Positions 21,640 through 32,639 of a stretch of DNA of 64,000 bases are shown one piece after another (within the stretch, counting starts at the first letter, position 1; each line of letters starts with the position of its first letter). The notes under the pieces were generated by a model. The model made no database searches and was not told the DNA's origin. It was given only the letters and a program-made list of their open reading frames with translations. The DNA comes from Physcomitrium patens. Taxonomy: Eukaryota > Streptophyta > Bryopsida > Funariales > Funariaceae. The stretch is from NCBI RefSeq assembly GCF_000002425.4, contig NC_037270.1, positions 14,464,307 to 14,528,306 on the forward strand, written 5' to 3'. The translations under genes were made by a program, and so were the position numbers.

Positions 21640-22440
21640 TACAACACGACAACAGAGAAACTCAATTTGCCAGTTCAAAATTCACGTCGGATTATGAAGA
21701 TGAGTCTACAAAAGAAGAAATTTGTGCACTTGATCTAATTTATGCTAATAGAAAGCAAGTTGTCGAGCATACTAGAATGAAATACCAGTGCAGGGGATCT
21801 GGAGAGTATTTAATTCCTCCAGATATTATTGAGGATTCTGATCATATGATTGCATATTGAATAAATAGATAGGATGTTAATCATATTAGTGCTATGGAAT
21901 TGGAGTTGAGAAGTTCTAATTTGTCAGATTTTATGAAAGATTCTGGAATTTAATAGACTATTATTCCAAACACTCTTGAAATTCCACAATGTCAACTAAT
22001 TAATTTAGGTACAGGGAAGGCTTCCCGAATCATTCAGATTTATGATAGTACAAAAGGCAAGGAGAAAGAAATTTGGATGGATTACTTTTTAATGTATAAA
22101 ATTACTTTTGCATGGTCGTATGCGGATTTGAAAGGTATCCCTGCTGAAGTTTGTAAGCATCGTATCATTTAAGAAGAGAACGCTAAAGCAATACGGCAAA
22201 GGTAACATAGTCTTAATCTTAAATATACCCTCATGGTGAAGGAGGAATTAGACAAGCTTCTTGCGATTGCTTTTATTTATCTGATACTAAATAGTGAGTG
22301 GATTTTTTCAATTGTGATGGTGCTATAAAAGAATGGAAAAATTTGAATTTGTTAGGATTTCCAGAAACTTAATGCGGCCACCAAGAAAGATTACTTTCCA
22401 TTACCTTTCATAGGCAGTATGGATAATATGTTGTCATTAT
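21640..22440 (+). pseudogene. Ty3/gypsy reverse transcriptase 5' fragment
   Basis: Plus-strand frames contain LGTGKASRIIQIYDSTKG, the FAWSYADLKGIPAEVC.HRI block, TLMVKEELDKLLAIAFIY, and KLNAATKKDYFPLPFI, the ordered blocks at the start of Ty3 RT (acidic linker, fingers, the D-Y-R-x-L-N region). It stops before the Y-x-D-D palm. It is from a different Ty3 lineage than M and P. Multiple stops. Confidence 0.72.
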
Positions 22441-23332
22441 AACTAGGTTGTAAAAGAATAGGAATGAGGCACCAGTTAAAGTCATTTTGTAGTGCTGTTC
22501 TAGATTGGCTGGAGTGCCATTTTTCTGTTTCTTGTGTATTCGAGAGTAGTTGTTCCAATTAAGAGTTAATAATGAGAAGCCGGTCATAAGTGTTAATTGA
22601 AGATGTTCCAGAATAGATGAGTCAGCAACAGCATCAATTGGAACTTTGAAATGTCCAGATCTTAAAACTAGATGCTCAAGTCCGTGAATTGGGAGAGTAT
22701 AATGAAGATCTATCAAACCAATTGAGAAAGAAGTCGATGGAAGGACTGGAAGAAGAAGAAGATTTGCAATTGGAACCAAATTTGATGGAACCTATATTAG
22801 ATAATGCAACAAATGATTATTCGGATGGACCAAAGGAAATAGTAACTTTGTAGAGTTTTATTAAGTAGTTTTTAGATAAGAATCAATTGTGTGTTTACAA
22901 GGGCGTAGTACAATTAGGAGTGGAGCTATGTAGAATATGTAAATAAATTTTGTAGTAAGTTACTGCTTAGTTATTAACAACCTTGAGAATTAGACTTATG
23001 ATTAGGCAGTTTAGTTGATAAAAATAGGTTGTTAGTAGAACAAATGGTTGAGAACTTAAAGGTTCATAACCTTTGGAATCTGTTGACTGACGGTCCATCT
23101 TTTGGTAGGTTAAAGAGGTTGAGAAAAGGAAGATCGGGGCCAGACTGTGAGAGTCGTAAGCCGGGATAATCTTTGTGCCACCTCTTTGTTTTCTTTGCTT
23201 GTGAAGAATTATAATTGAGAGAGATATTTCTGAAACTGTGATTAGAATATTGTGGAATATGACTTTAAACTGACCGTTTTGAAAAAAATCTGTGACTGTG
23301 AGAATTGAGATTATTAAATTGTGTTGTCTTAA
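22441..23332 (+). other. Unassigned segment; coiled-coil-like coding remnant and LTR-like sequence
   Basis: 22650-22850 in one plus frame reads DAQVRELGEYNEDLSNQL followed by an acidic stretch, suggesting a coiled coil of unknown origin. 22860-23330 is non-coding and resembles an LTR or leader in composition (a GGTTGTTAGTAGAAC block, a GTGAAGAATTATAATTGAGAG block), but I found no second copy in the window. Confidence 0.35.
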
Positions 23333-24180
23333 ATGAACTTAGATGCAAAAATTGAATTTATTCTAAGAGAGTCTCTTGGTATTGTTAAAAAGTATTTCCA
23401 TAAGTTGATCATTAATGTGATAAAGAGAAAGAGGCAAATGACAGCTGAAGTTATTATAGTAGAGGCATTAGATACTCGGGTAACTATGGATGAGGAAGAA
23501 GAGATAGGACAGGTATTTACATAATTTGTAATGTTAGAAGTTGGAATTAAGGTTGGTATCGAGAATAAGGCTTTAAATAAATATGAAGAGGCTATAGAAG
23601 AGCATCAAATGAAATGTGCATCTATAAAAATTATTGAGATAAAAAAGAATGCAAAAGAAGCATATGTGAATGCTTGTTCTAAATGTGATAATGATAGAAT
23701 GAAAAGTAATAGCTATTCAATTTCTTATTGGGCTAGAGCTACAACGGAGACATATATGAGGTTGGGGGATTCTAAAGATCCAATTTTGGCCTTAGTTGAT
23801 CATGGATCTGAAATCAATATCATGTCAAGGCGGATATATGAGAAAAATAAGTGGCTAGTTGATACCAATCATTGTTAGATAATTAGAGCTGCAAACAACC
23901 AACAAGGTGATTTATATGGAGCTTGCCTAGCTATAAGAACTAGGATTAGAGATGTGGAAGTGGAGCAAAATTTCTTTGTGTAAAACTCTGCTACATATCC
24001 GATAATACTTGGTCAACCCAATATTACAGCTGCTAGAATGGAAACTAGAGTCTTGGATGATGGTTCACATTATGCCAAGAATCGTAGTTGAAATGGAAGA
24101 AAAGTTGTTCAATTTATTACTGTGAAATCTATCCATGAAAGGTATAGAGAAGAATTAAGAGGGATGCCTTTGGAGCGAAG
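23333..24180 (+). pseudogene. Element P: gag-pol junction and aspartic protease
   Basis: 23333-23524 is the homologue of the M segment ending EFTL..KKEFHNVII. A short break leads into the frame at 23531-23878 with the protease active site LVDHGSEINIM; reading continues past a stop through GDLYGACLAIRTR (flap side) to YPIILGQPNIT and DDGSHYAKN. D-H-G-S replaces the usual D-T/S-G. This is fuller than in element M. Stops and one frame change make it non-functional. No gag for P is present upstream. Confidence 0.78.
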
Positions 24181-24387
24181 AAACAACTTTGTGGATTTAT
24201 AGAAAGCATCCTTGTAGAATGGAGACACGTGGGTGCAAATAAGTCATTTGTAAATCCCATTGTAGATAATATGAGTTTTAGATTTTTAAACTTGATTGGT
24301 AATGGATTTGTGAGTATTTGAAAGATTAAAGATTTAGATTCTATATATAGAAGAAGAGTGAAAAAATAAGAAAAAAACTTAAAAAGA

Positions 24388-25020
24388 GTGGGTTTAGTTT
24401 CAAGTGATGAAGCCATATTTGGAATAATAGAAGAAATAGGTTTGGAAGATGATTTGTTAAAGGTTCTTGAGAATTTAGTTATAAGCATAGATGAAAATGC
24501 TATAGTAGAAATATATTTAGGAAAGACTTATGAAGAATTAGAAAAGATAGTAGTAATTGGTGGGCTTGCTACAAGCTATGGATTGAAACATGAGACTAGA
24601 GTACAAACTAAATATAAAGCTATGGCAAGAAAGGTAAAGCCTATAGCTACCCAATTACTAGTTGATACTATGGAACATATCAACCAAGTAATTAAAGAGC
24701 CAAATCTAAAAGAAGGACGTGGAATTAGACATCAATTTATTCAAGAATCATTGGCTAAATTGAAGATTGGAGGAGATGATTTCTTGATATCAATGGATAA
24801 AATTATATTTGAAGAAATATTTATTAGGCATGATAAGGCATTTGCCTTAACTCCTGATGAAATTAGATGTGTAGGTCCTAATATTATAGTACCTATGATA
24901 ATCTTTACTGTATCGCATGTTCTATGGGATTTAAAGGCTATACTTATGCCCAGAGCTTTACTTCCAAAGTTGATAGAACTATTAAAAAAAAAGGTGAAGA
25001 TGAATATTTTAGAACCTTGA
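24388..25020 (+). pseudogene. Element P: protease-RT linker region
   Basis: 210 codons without a stop, homologous to 16843-17277. Contains IRHQFIQESLAKLKIGGDD, KAFALTPDEIRCV and, near the end, LLPKLIELLKKKVKMNILEP, which is the usual lead-in to the RT fingers. The length of the open frame is surprising in so decayed an element. Confidence 0.72.
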
Positions 25021-25600
25021 ATTGTTCCCTATTCTAATAGATGGTTTACAGTACCTAAGAAGTTAGGGGCATTAAGGTTTATTCAAGATATGCAATCTGC
25101 AAGGCTTTGGAGAGCATTCACCACTTTAAAGGCTAAGAAGAATCATTTGATTGGAACAAGTATGGTTTTGGAAACAAATTGTTTTCTATTACTTAGAATG
25201 ATAATTAATTGTACTATTCCAGACATTGCCATATTAAGATAGATAGCCTACATAAGAACATTGAATCATATTTTAGTACATGTTACTAGCAAAGAAAACT
25301 TGGTGGCGGATATGTTGTCTAGAGCTAGATATACCTTTGAAGAGGAAATGATGGCACACGAAGGAAGTGAAGATGAAGAAGAAAAGAGTTATGAAAATTC
25401 ATTTACTGGTGGAATGGATTTTAGTGATAAGGTTCAAAAATTCTATGAAGATTTGTATGAAGGCAGATTGAAGGATATTAGAATTTATTTAAGCACAATA
25501 AAGAAACAAGAAGGATGGATGGATAAAATCTTCAAAGATATTAGACATCAATCCTATGGTTATTTGCTTAGGAATAGATTTCTATAGAAGAGATAAAAAC
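25021..25600 (+). pseudogene. Element P: RT fingers joined to RNase H, RT palm deleted
   Basis: After a TGA at 25018 the frame gives PYSNRWFTVPKK and FIQDMQ (RT fingers) and then jumps to LWRAFTTLKAKKNHLIGT, which is RNase H (compare ELWRVVSAMKAERDYLIG in M). The deletion starts within a few codons of that in M but ends about 60 codons later. It is followed by VTSKENLVADMLSRARY, the RNase H end, and an acidic connection (25261-25587). Confidence 0.8.
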
Positions 25601-26361
25601 GAGGTGATAAAATCCCATTGAAGATAGTAGGAGATCTTGAAATTAATTTTAAGGTTTTAAGAAAATATCATGATATGCTTTGGGCAGGGCACAGCAGAGT
25701 TTGGGTTACATATACCAAGATCAAGGAAAGGTACTGGTAGAAGGATTTATACAAAGATGTAGAAGACTTTATGAGCTCCTGCACAAAATATCAACTATAA
25801 GCTAAAACTAGGTATAAAGATGGATTACATCCTACTTATCCACCTTCAATAAATTTTCAATGGATAATTGATTTAGTAGCTATGCCATCAAGACTTTGGG
25901 ATATGAAATATTTGATTTTGGCAAGAGAAGAGCTGTCAAATTATGTTGAAGGAAGGGCTCTGACAACTAAGTCTATAAAGGCAATATGCAGATATATATT
26001 GGAAGACATCTTTAGCAAATATGGTAGCATTAGGAGGATGAGAGCCGATAGAGGAGAATTGGATGTTGTTGAAGCAAGAAAATTTTTCAATAGGTATGAA
26101 GTTCAATTGAAGCTGACTACTTCTTATAATCTTGAAGCCAATGGAAAGAGTAGGAGGGATCATCCTCCTATCATTTATATATTGGTTAAGGTATATAAGA
26201 ATAAATCAATTCAATGGCCTAAACTATTTCTATTTACTTTATGGACTGATAGAACTACTCACAATACTGTCACTGGTTATATGCCTATGGAATTAATGTT
26301 AAGACAAAAACCTATGATGCTAGCTAAAAATACCTATCCTACATGGATGTTTTTATCTTAA
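25601..26361 (+). pseudogene. Element P: integrase
   Basis: An H-x-H and C-x2-[C to Y] zinc region (HDMLWAGHSRV ... SSCTKY) at about 25670-25800, then the catalytic core: WIIDLVAM (first Asp), RADRGELD (second Asp) and LTTSYNLEANGKS, after which the expected catalytic Glu is not found (basic residues instead). Then the DRTTHNTVTGYMPMELM block. Stops near 25738 and 25798. Element M has lost this domain. Confidence 0.78.
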
Positions 26362-26848
26362 GAAGATGATATAAATAGAGAAATATTATAGGAGCTTGGA
26401 ATCTAACAATTGGATAGGTTACCTGAAGACCTACAAATTACAGCTGAGAAGTTAAAGAAAGCAAGATAGAAAAATGAAGAAAAATTTGATAAGACTCATA
26501 GGTTGAGGCCTAAGCTCATAGAGATTGGAGACTGGATTCAAGTTTATGATAGCAGCCTTGGGCATCAGCATAGTACTATAAAGAAATTTGCAAAAAAATG
26601 GTTTGAACCATATGTGGTGGTTATAGTCCATGATAATGCCAAATATACTTTATGTGAGTTAGATGGAGCTATCATAAGGATTTCAATAGCAAGGAAGACG
26701 ATGAAGACCTTCAAGAATTCTTACCTCAATATTTGGACCAAAAAGATGAAGAAGAAGAGCCTATGAGTAATTCAAAGAAATCTCAAGAGGATGAAGGAGA
26801 GTAACATATGGCACATACTAAAGGATGTGCACGTTTGGAAGGGATGGA
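26362..26848 (+). pseudogene. Element P: integrase C-terminus and polypurine tract
   Basis: Open frame 26503-26766 with RPKLIEIGDWIQVYDSSLG, KKFAKKWFEPYVVV and CELDGAIIRISIA, the beta-barrel GPY/F-type C-terminal module (W-F-x-P-Y). No chromodomain follows. A purine-rich run GGAAGGGATGGA at 26837-26848 abuts the LTR and is the likely PPT. Confidence 0.72.
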
Positions 26849-27987
26849 TGTCATACTGTAATTACTTATAGTATGTAAAAATTAATTAAGACATATAATA
26901 TGTTTGTAAGTCTTGATATAGTTTAGAGCGGTTAGTAAATAAATTTAAAGAGAATTGATATAAGGAAATTTATTTGGAGATTTATCTATTTTGATTATAG
27001 TGTTTATATTATGTAGGATTTTGATATTTAGTATAAAGTTTAGGAGAAGGTTGGAGTCTAAAGATGAAAGTCTAAACTATTAGGAGGCTTATTGGGAGGA
27101 ATAAAAGCAAGGCATGGTTGGATGAAGGCAAGGAATGGAGATCTTCATTCCTATTAGTTGAAGGCCATGTCCAATGGGCTTCAAGGAGGTTGTCCGAGGC
27201 CTTATTAGGGATTAGGGTTTCTCTTTCGAAGTAATTCGAATTTTGGAGGCTAAGGTCAGCAAGTTCAGGGTTTTGGGTATAATTTGGTCAAAGAGTTTGT
27301 GTGATTTCGAATTGTTTTGAAGGAGATATAGGTGTTCAAAGTTAAGGTGTCAAATTTGTACCTATTGTCACTCTTTGAAGCATAACATATGCATACGCAA
27401 AGCAATGAAAGATCGACGACTGAAATTAGAGAGAAAACTTTCTTGGCTACACTTTATATATATTTTTTAATGAGTTTCAAGTCTAGATGGAGTTATAGGG
27501 CATTGAAGACAGCACATGTAATTCAAAGGTAGTAAGTGAGTCATTTTGTTGATAGTAATGGCTGGAGCCATATCTTGAGTTTTTAGACGAATTTTTGGCT
27601 CAAAATTTTCATAAGTATGAATTATTAAGTTAAAAATCTATAGATCAAAGTTTCATGGTATTTGAGTACTTATTTTGTGAGATATGAAGAAATTAGCACA
27701 CGGGTAATTGTAAGCTAGGATTTAAAGATATTGTTAGGGTTTTGGTGATATCTCAAGATCCGTAATGAATTTGAAGTTGAATTTTTTTGTGATAGTTTTT
27801 GAAAGCATATCAGTACTTTATGTAAATTTTAAGGTTTTTTGGATGGTCCGATCGTGAGATATGAGTTGTTGAAATTTGAAAAAAATTTCTCACAAGGATA
27901 TATAAGGTTTAAAGATACTTTATCATACATTTGGATGTTTTCTTAATATTTGGATTTATGTTTTGATGTAATTGTCCAAAAATAAAA

Positions 27988-28037
<50 letters not shown>

Positions 28038-28127
28038 TTGGTTCTTTTATATCTTATACTTGATTGAGCATTTAGTGGCAGCTAGAAGCCCAATGCTTTC
28101 TTGAGGCAAACTCTTTCTACCCCGACA
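26849..28127 (+). repeat. 3' LTR of element P
   Basis: 1279 bp, from TGTCATACTG after the PPT to CCCCGACA, TG...CA ends. Contains a (TA)n run at 27992-28034 and the degenerate hairpin mentioned under 2553-2581. Its inverted homologue is 12653-13901, and antisense fragments occur at 2241-2990 and 31830-32456. Confidence 0.82.
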
Positions 28128-29392
28128 GCATTAATGCCAAATACCAAACTTATCTTGATCTAGAGGAAATTCAGCAAATGCCACTACTTCAACTCCATTC
28201 ACCTTCTCACACTTGATGAAGTAGAGGTTGCCATCTCTAAAGTCTTTTACAACATCATCTCCTTCTAATGTCTTCACAAAACATCCATTCTTATAAAATT
28301 ACACTTTACAACCATGTGAAGCAAGTTTACTCATTGAGAGGAGGTTTTTCTTCATCTTTGGTACATGTAAGATATCCTTCAATTTGATCTTCTTTATTTG
28401 GCCTTTCTCAATAATCTCTACTACAATAGAGCTTGTTCCAATAGTTTTTACTATGCCATTGTCTCCCATGAGTATATTTGTTGCTGAAATTCCTTCACAA
28501 GTATCAAATGAACACTTGTATGGAATCATGTCCTTAGTGGCACCCGAATCAATAATCCACTTGGACATGGTAGCCATGGAAGTTCCTTCACTTGCATAAT
28601 CATCACCTCCATATTCATCACAAGTATTGTTTACACTTTTTCTATCTTCTTTCTTAGATTTGTAGAAATTCCTAGCAAAATGACTTGATTTTCTATAAAT
28701 GAAGTAAGTTCTTATATTACCACGTTGGTTAGAATAACTTCCCTTGTCTTGTCTTGAAAAGAAAGCCGAATCCTTACTTTGAGGTTGTTTTTCTTTCCTC
28801 TTGGTCACTTCATGAACAAGTCTTACCATCACATAATCCATTGTGAGTTCTTTAAGTTTGATGGACTCGAGTGCCACAATGAGGTAGTTGTAGGACTCGA
28901 GAAGGTTCATAAGCAAGGTCCTGACAATATCACTCTCTTCTAAAGGCTTGTCAACAATTGCAAGTTGATCAACAAGGCGCCTTTATTTTATTGACATGAG
29001 CCATGACGTCATCACTTTCTTCCATCTTGCAAGTGAAGAATTTCCTCTTTGTAAAGATGATATTGGACAAGTTCTTGATCTTATACATATTGCAAAAGAT
29101 CTTCCATACTTCGGCTGGTCCTTTATAAGAGATGATGTGAGAAAAGTTGACTTCATTTAAATTGGTAACAATCATGTCAAAAGCCTTTTTTTCACATTTT
29201 GTAAAGTCTCTCTTCTCCTTAGTATCAGCATGCATGCTTGGGGGCTCTTCACTTTCATCTTTCACTTTCATCTATAATGTCCCAAAGGTCCAAAGATGCC
29301 AACAAAAGTTCTATTTTTACCTTCCAATGGTAAAAATTATCACTTTTAAACTTTACAATCACTCTCAAATCTTCACCTTCACTAGAAGCCAT
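28128..29392 (-). pseudogene. Ty1/copia element 3: gag and protease
   Basis: The minus strand starts at an ATG at 29390-29392 (MASSEGEDLRVIVKFK), shifts frame near 29270 and again near 28970. gag shows the W-K-I-F..MYKIKNLSN block. The zinc knuckle is ruined (YFIYRKSSHFARNFYKSKKE: all Cys ligands but the pattern lost). The protease is well kept: KWIIDSGATKDMI (D-S-G-A active site), ILMGDNG, and DILHVPKMKKNLLSMSKLA. Beyond 28299 a short stretch continues (LYFIKCEKVNG) to about 28160, where the P LTR begins. So element P inserted into this copia element, removing or displacing integrase and RT. Confidence 0.82.
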
Positions 29393-29686
29393 GTCTAAGA
29401 AGAGTTCTGTCAAAAAATATTAACAAAAAGAGTTTCTATGTGCTTAAAATCACCAAAATAATTTTATACCAGTAAAATCTCAGAATGCCTTCTTGTGAAC
29501 AAATGAGTGTTTCTTCACTTCAAACACTCTCAACTCAACTTTCAAAGCTTTTAATAAGTATGTGGATTCTAATCAGCCTCACTATCAAGTTTTCTAACTC
29601 ATAAAATTCACATTTTCACTAAAACTTCTACAACACCAAAGATACTATTAAGGTCTTTGTATAAGAATTAAGAACCTTCAAACAGA

Positions 29687-30171
29687 TGTTAGGGATCTAC
29701 AAGGCCCAAATTAGAACCTCCACAAGCCAAAATACAAGATTAGATCATACAAATCCTAACATTAGTAAATACCATAAGATCTATTCTACACAAAAACAAC
29801 GACCAGTTAATAACTTCAACTTACTTGAGAAACACAATCAAGTGTGTTTGGGCCCATAACATATTGAATAAACACAATAATCAAGACACAAGTAAGTAAA
29901 AATCAGCAAGGTTAGACATAAGAGAAGTGTGGAATGAGATACCTTCCACTTCCAACATCCTTTATTTATAGGTGGTGGTTGTTAATCAACAAGACAACTT
30001 CCATCCTCTTAATATTACATCCATTTTTACTTCATCCAATTAAATCCTAGGTTCATTCTTAACCTAGTCACCACCTAAATCCAAGCCGCCACCTTAGTTA
30101 CTTTCCTTCACCCTTTTATTACCCTTTGACCATTAACAACTTACTTAAGATAATATATACTTACTTTAACA
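29687..30171 (-). repeat. 5' LTR of copia element 3
   Basis: In the minus sense it begins TGTTAAAGTAAG and ends ATCCCTAACA, giving TGTTA...TAACA terminal inverted repeats. A TATAAATAAAGG promoter-like box is at about 29966-29977. Length 485 bp. No clear Met-tRNA primer site follows, perhaps decayed. It interrupts the chromovirus integrase that resumes at 30173. Confidence 0.72.
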
Positions 30172-30172
30172 A

Positions 30173-31140
30173 GTAGATCATTTTATCAAAATGACACATT
30201 TTTTATTATATATAAAATCTATCATAGATAAAGAAACTCCCAAGTTTTTCTTTGACAATATCTATTGGTATCATGGATTGCCAAAAGATATTATATCGGA
30301 TAGAAAAATTTAATTTGTATCAAGATTTTAGAAAATTCTTTTTAAGATTTTAAAGATAGACATAAAGCTTTTTTTGGCCTTTCATCCTCAAGTTAATGGA
30401 TAGACAAAGCACATAAATCAAGTTTTAGAGTAATACTTAAGGTGTACCATCAATTATCAATAAAATGATTGGACAACCTTCTTGCCATTAGTAAAATTTA
30501 CTTATAATAATATGATACATTCTTCTCACAATAAATATCTTTCTTTTCCAATTTTGGTTATCATCTATGACTTGATATTTTTGACTTTTTAAAAGTTAAT
30601 AATCCTATAGCAAAAGATTTGGCAAATTTTTTATCAGAGCTATATGCAACAATGAAGATTCAATTAAAGAAAGCTCAAAAAAGACAAAAGATCAATACAG
30701 ATGCCTATCAAAAAGAACAACCACAATTCAATATAGGTGATAAGACATAGTTATTTTGTCATAATATCAAGACTACTTGTGCTTGTGATAAGTTGGACTA
30801 CTACAAGCGTAGACCTTTTTTTTTAATTTGTGAACAAATCAATCTAGTTACTTATCGATTATATCTATTGGAGTTAATGAAGATCCATCTTGTATTTCAC
30901 ATATCTCTTCTTAAACCATACAAGATTGTGAATATACCAAAAAGAAGACAAGTCCCACTTCCTCTTATAGAAGTAGACCATAATCAAGAGTTTGAAGTGG
31001 AAGAAGTTTTAGACTCAAGGCAATGCTGAAATAAATTGGAATATCTTGTCCATTGGCATAGATATGATATTAGTGAATACATATGAGAGCCAACAAAAAA
31101 TCTTACAAATTCAACAAAGAATATCAAAGCTTTTTATCAA
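30173..31140 (+). pseudogene. Chromovirus G2: integrase and chromodomain
   Basis: Begins abruptly at the copia LTR in the integrase core (VDHFIKMTHF, WYHGLPKDIISDRK, FHPQVNG), with stops in place of Gln/Trp-type codons. The C-terminus and chromodomain occupy 30793-31140: MKIHLVFHISLLKPYK, EVEEVLDSRQC, then EYLVHWHRYDISE. Closely parallels the minus-strand element at 47079-48100. Confidence 0.82.
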
Positions 31141-31265
31141 CAACATCCATCAAAACCAAGATTAAGGATAGAAATCTTTGCTATAAAAGAAATACAATTT
31201 AGGAAAGATTGCATTCTATCTTCTATCTTTATTTGTAATTTTTATATAATTATGGCATTAGAGAG

Positions 31266-31731
31266 ATGAAAAACCAATAGCTAGCAGATTTAATTCAAGA
31301 GCCATCATTTGATGACTTATTGGATGATCCATTACAATTGTCACAATCTTTAAGATGTCATAATAAGAATGAAGACCTTCAAGAATGACATGTTCTTCTT
31401 TGAATAGATGGCAATGTACAACATATTTAGTATCATAACTTAAAAAAATACTTTCAATATTTGGTGATTTTATTAGAGGTAGATATGACTATTGATAGTG
31501 TTATGAATATTTTATTTGAAGGAAGTTACAAAGGTTTTATAAATGATCAAATCATAAGATGGTCTTCCCACCTTGAAATAGAACATTATTAATAGTTGAA
31601 AAGATCTATCAACTACCTTTGAAGAAAACAAAGATTAGAATGCATGATAAATGTAATTTGTCACATCTTAGACTTTCTCAATATATAATCATTGATCCTT
31701 TGTTGAACTCGTTCTTAGAAGGAAGAAATAA
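31266..31731 (+). pseudogene. Chromovirus G2: ORF3 and polypurine tract
   Basis: ATG at 31266, about 125 bases after the chromodomain. The N-terminus (MKNQ, then QEPSFDDLLDD) matches the ORF at 46999 (MENQ, QEPSFAHLLDE). A one-base slip in the A run near 31445 moves the C-terminal half to another frame: ILFEGSYKGFINDQII, RWSS, SINYL, ending FLNI. A purine tract AGAAGGAAGAAA at about 31717-31728 precedes TGTTATAG. Confidence 0.7.
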
Positions 31732-32456
31732 TGTTATAGATATATATCTATTATAATTGTTATTTAGGTAATAATTGTCACTTACTACCCTTAGGTTGCA
31801 TGTGCTGACTTCAAAATCCAAGATCTCTTTCAATCCAACTTAGAATCCAGCAAGCAATATACAAAAAGTGTAGCTGCAAAAGTGTTCTCTACAATCACAG
31901 TCATCATTAATCAATTGCTTGCTGTACATGTGCATTATGTCAAAAAGAGTGACAGTAGCTTCCAAATCAACACCTTAACTTTGAGAGCCTATATCTCCTT
32001 CATATAAACTCCAAATCATCCAAGATTTGTACCAAAACCATAGCCAAAAACCTAAACTTACTGATTGTAGACTTCAAAGCTCGAATGGCTCCAAAAAAAC
32101 TAATCCTAATCTCTAATATGGCCTCAGGCAGCCTCCTCAAAGCCTATTGGTCATGATTTTTGACCAATAGGAATGGAGATTTTCATCATCCATCTCCATT
32201 CATCTATATGGATGCCCTAAACTCTCTTTTTGCTACCAAAACCCTTCTTCAATCCTTTTTCTTATAAGATTTACATAATTTATGCTCTAAACACCAAATA
32301 AAGAACCAAAATAAGTTTTCAAAGGTCACCAATGTCTAACAAAGGTGACTCTAAATATTTAGAAGTTACTATCAACAAAAACCAATCTTAAAAGCCACTA
32401 TCAAAAGAAATTAAAGATATACAAATTCTAATATTAATCCTTTTAAACAACCTCTT
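31732..32456 (-). repeat. Chromovirus LTR start plus antisense M/P-type LTR fragment, sister copy of 2143-2866
   Basis: Same order and same internal junction as at 2143-2866. From about 31822 on, the two copies differ by one substitution and one A in an A run over some 625 bases, whereas the stretch before differs at about 14 of 350 positions. Ends abruptly at CCTCTT, then unrelated sequence. The conserved hairpin is at 32143-32171. Confidence 0.8.
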
Positions 32457-32639
32457 CTTGCGAATGCAAATCTCGATCTCTAAATATCCCTTCTTGCGAA
32501 TGCAAATCTTCTTCTTTAAACTTGTATGGCCTCGGTTTTAACTTGCTTAGTCTATCTCTTTTTATTTTCTCTCTGTAAAACTTTGTAAGAAGATTCTACT
32601 CACCTTTAGCTTTGCAATGGCATAAGGCATATCTGATTT

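Noticed and set aside
22408-22779. 123-codon minus-strand frame
   Set aside because: No recognisable domain, and the plus strand here carries a more plausible polar coiled-coil remnant.
28969-29398. Plus-strand frames opposite copia 3 gag
   Set aside because: Antisense shadows; gag motifs are on the minus strand.
29687-29761. A 75-bp segment with TGTTAGG...CCTAACA inverted ends, at first sight a tiny MITE
   Set aside because: The left end is the end of the copia 3 LTR; the right match is internal to that LTR and there is no target duplicate.
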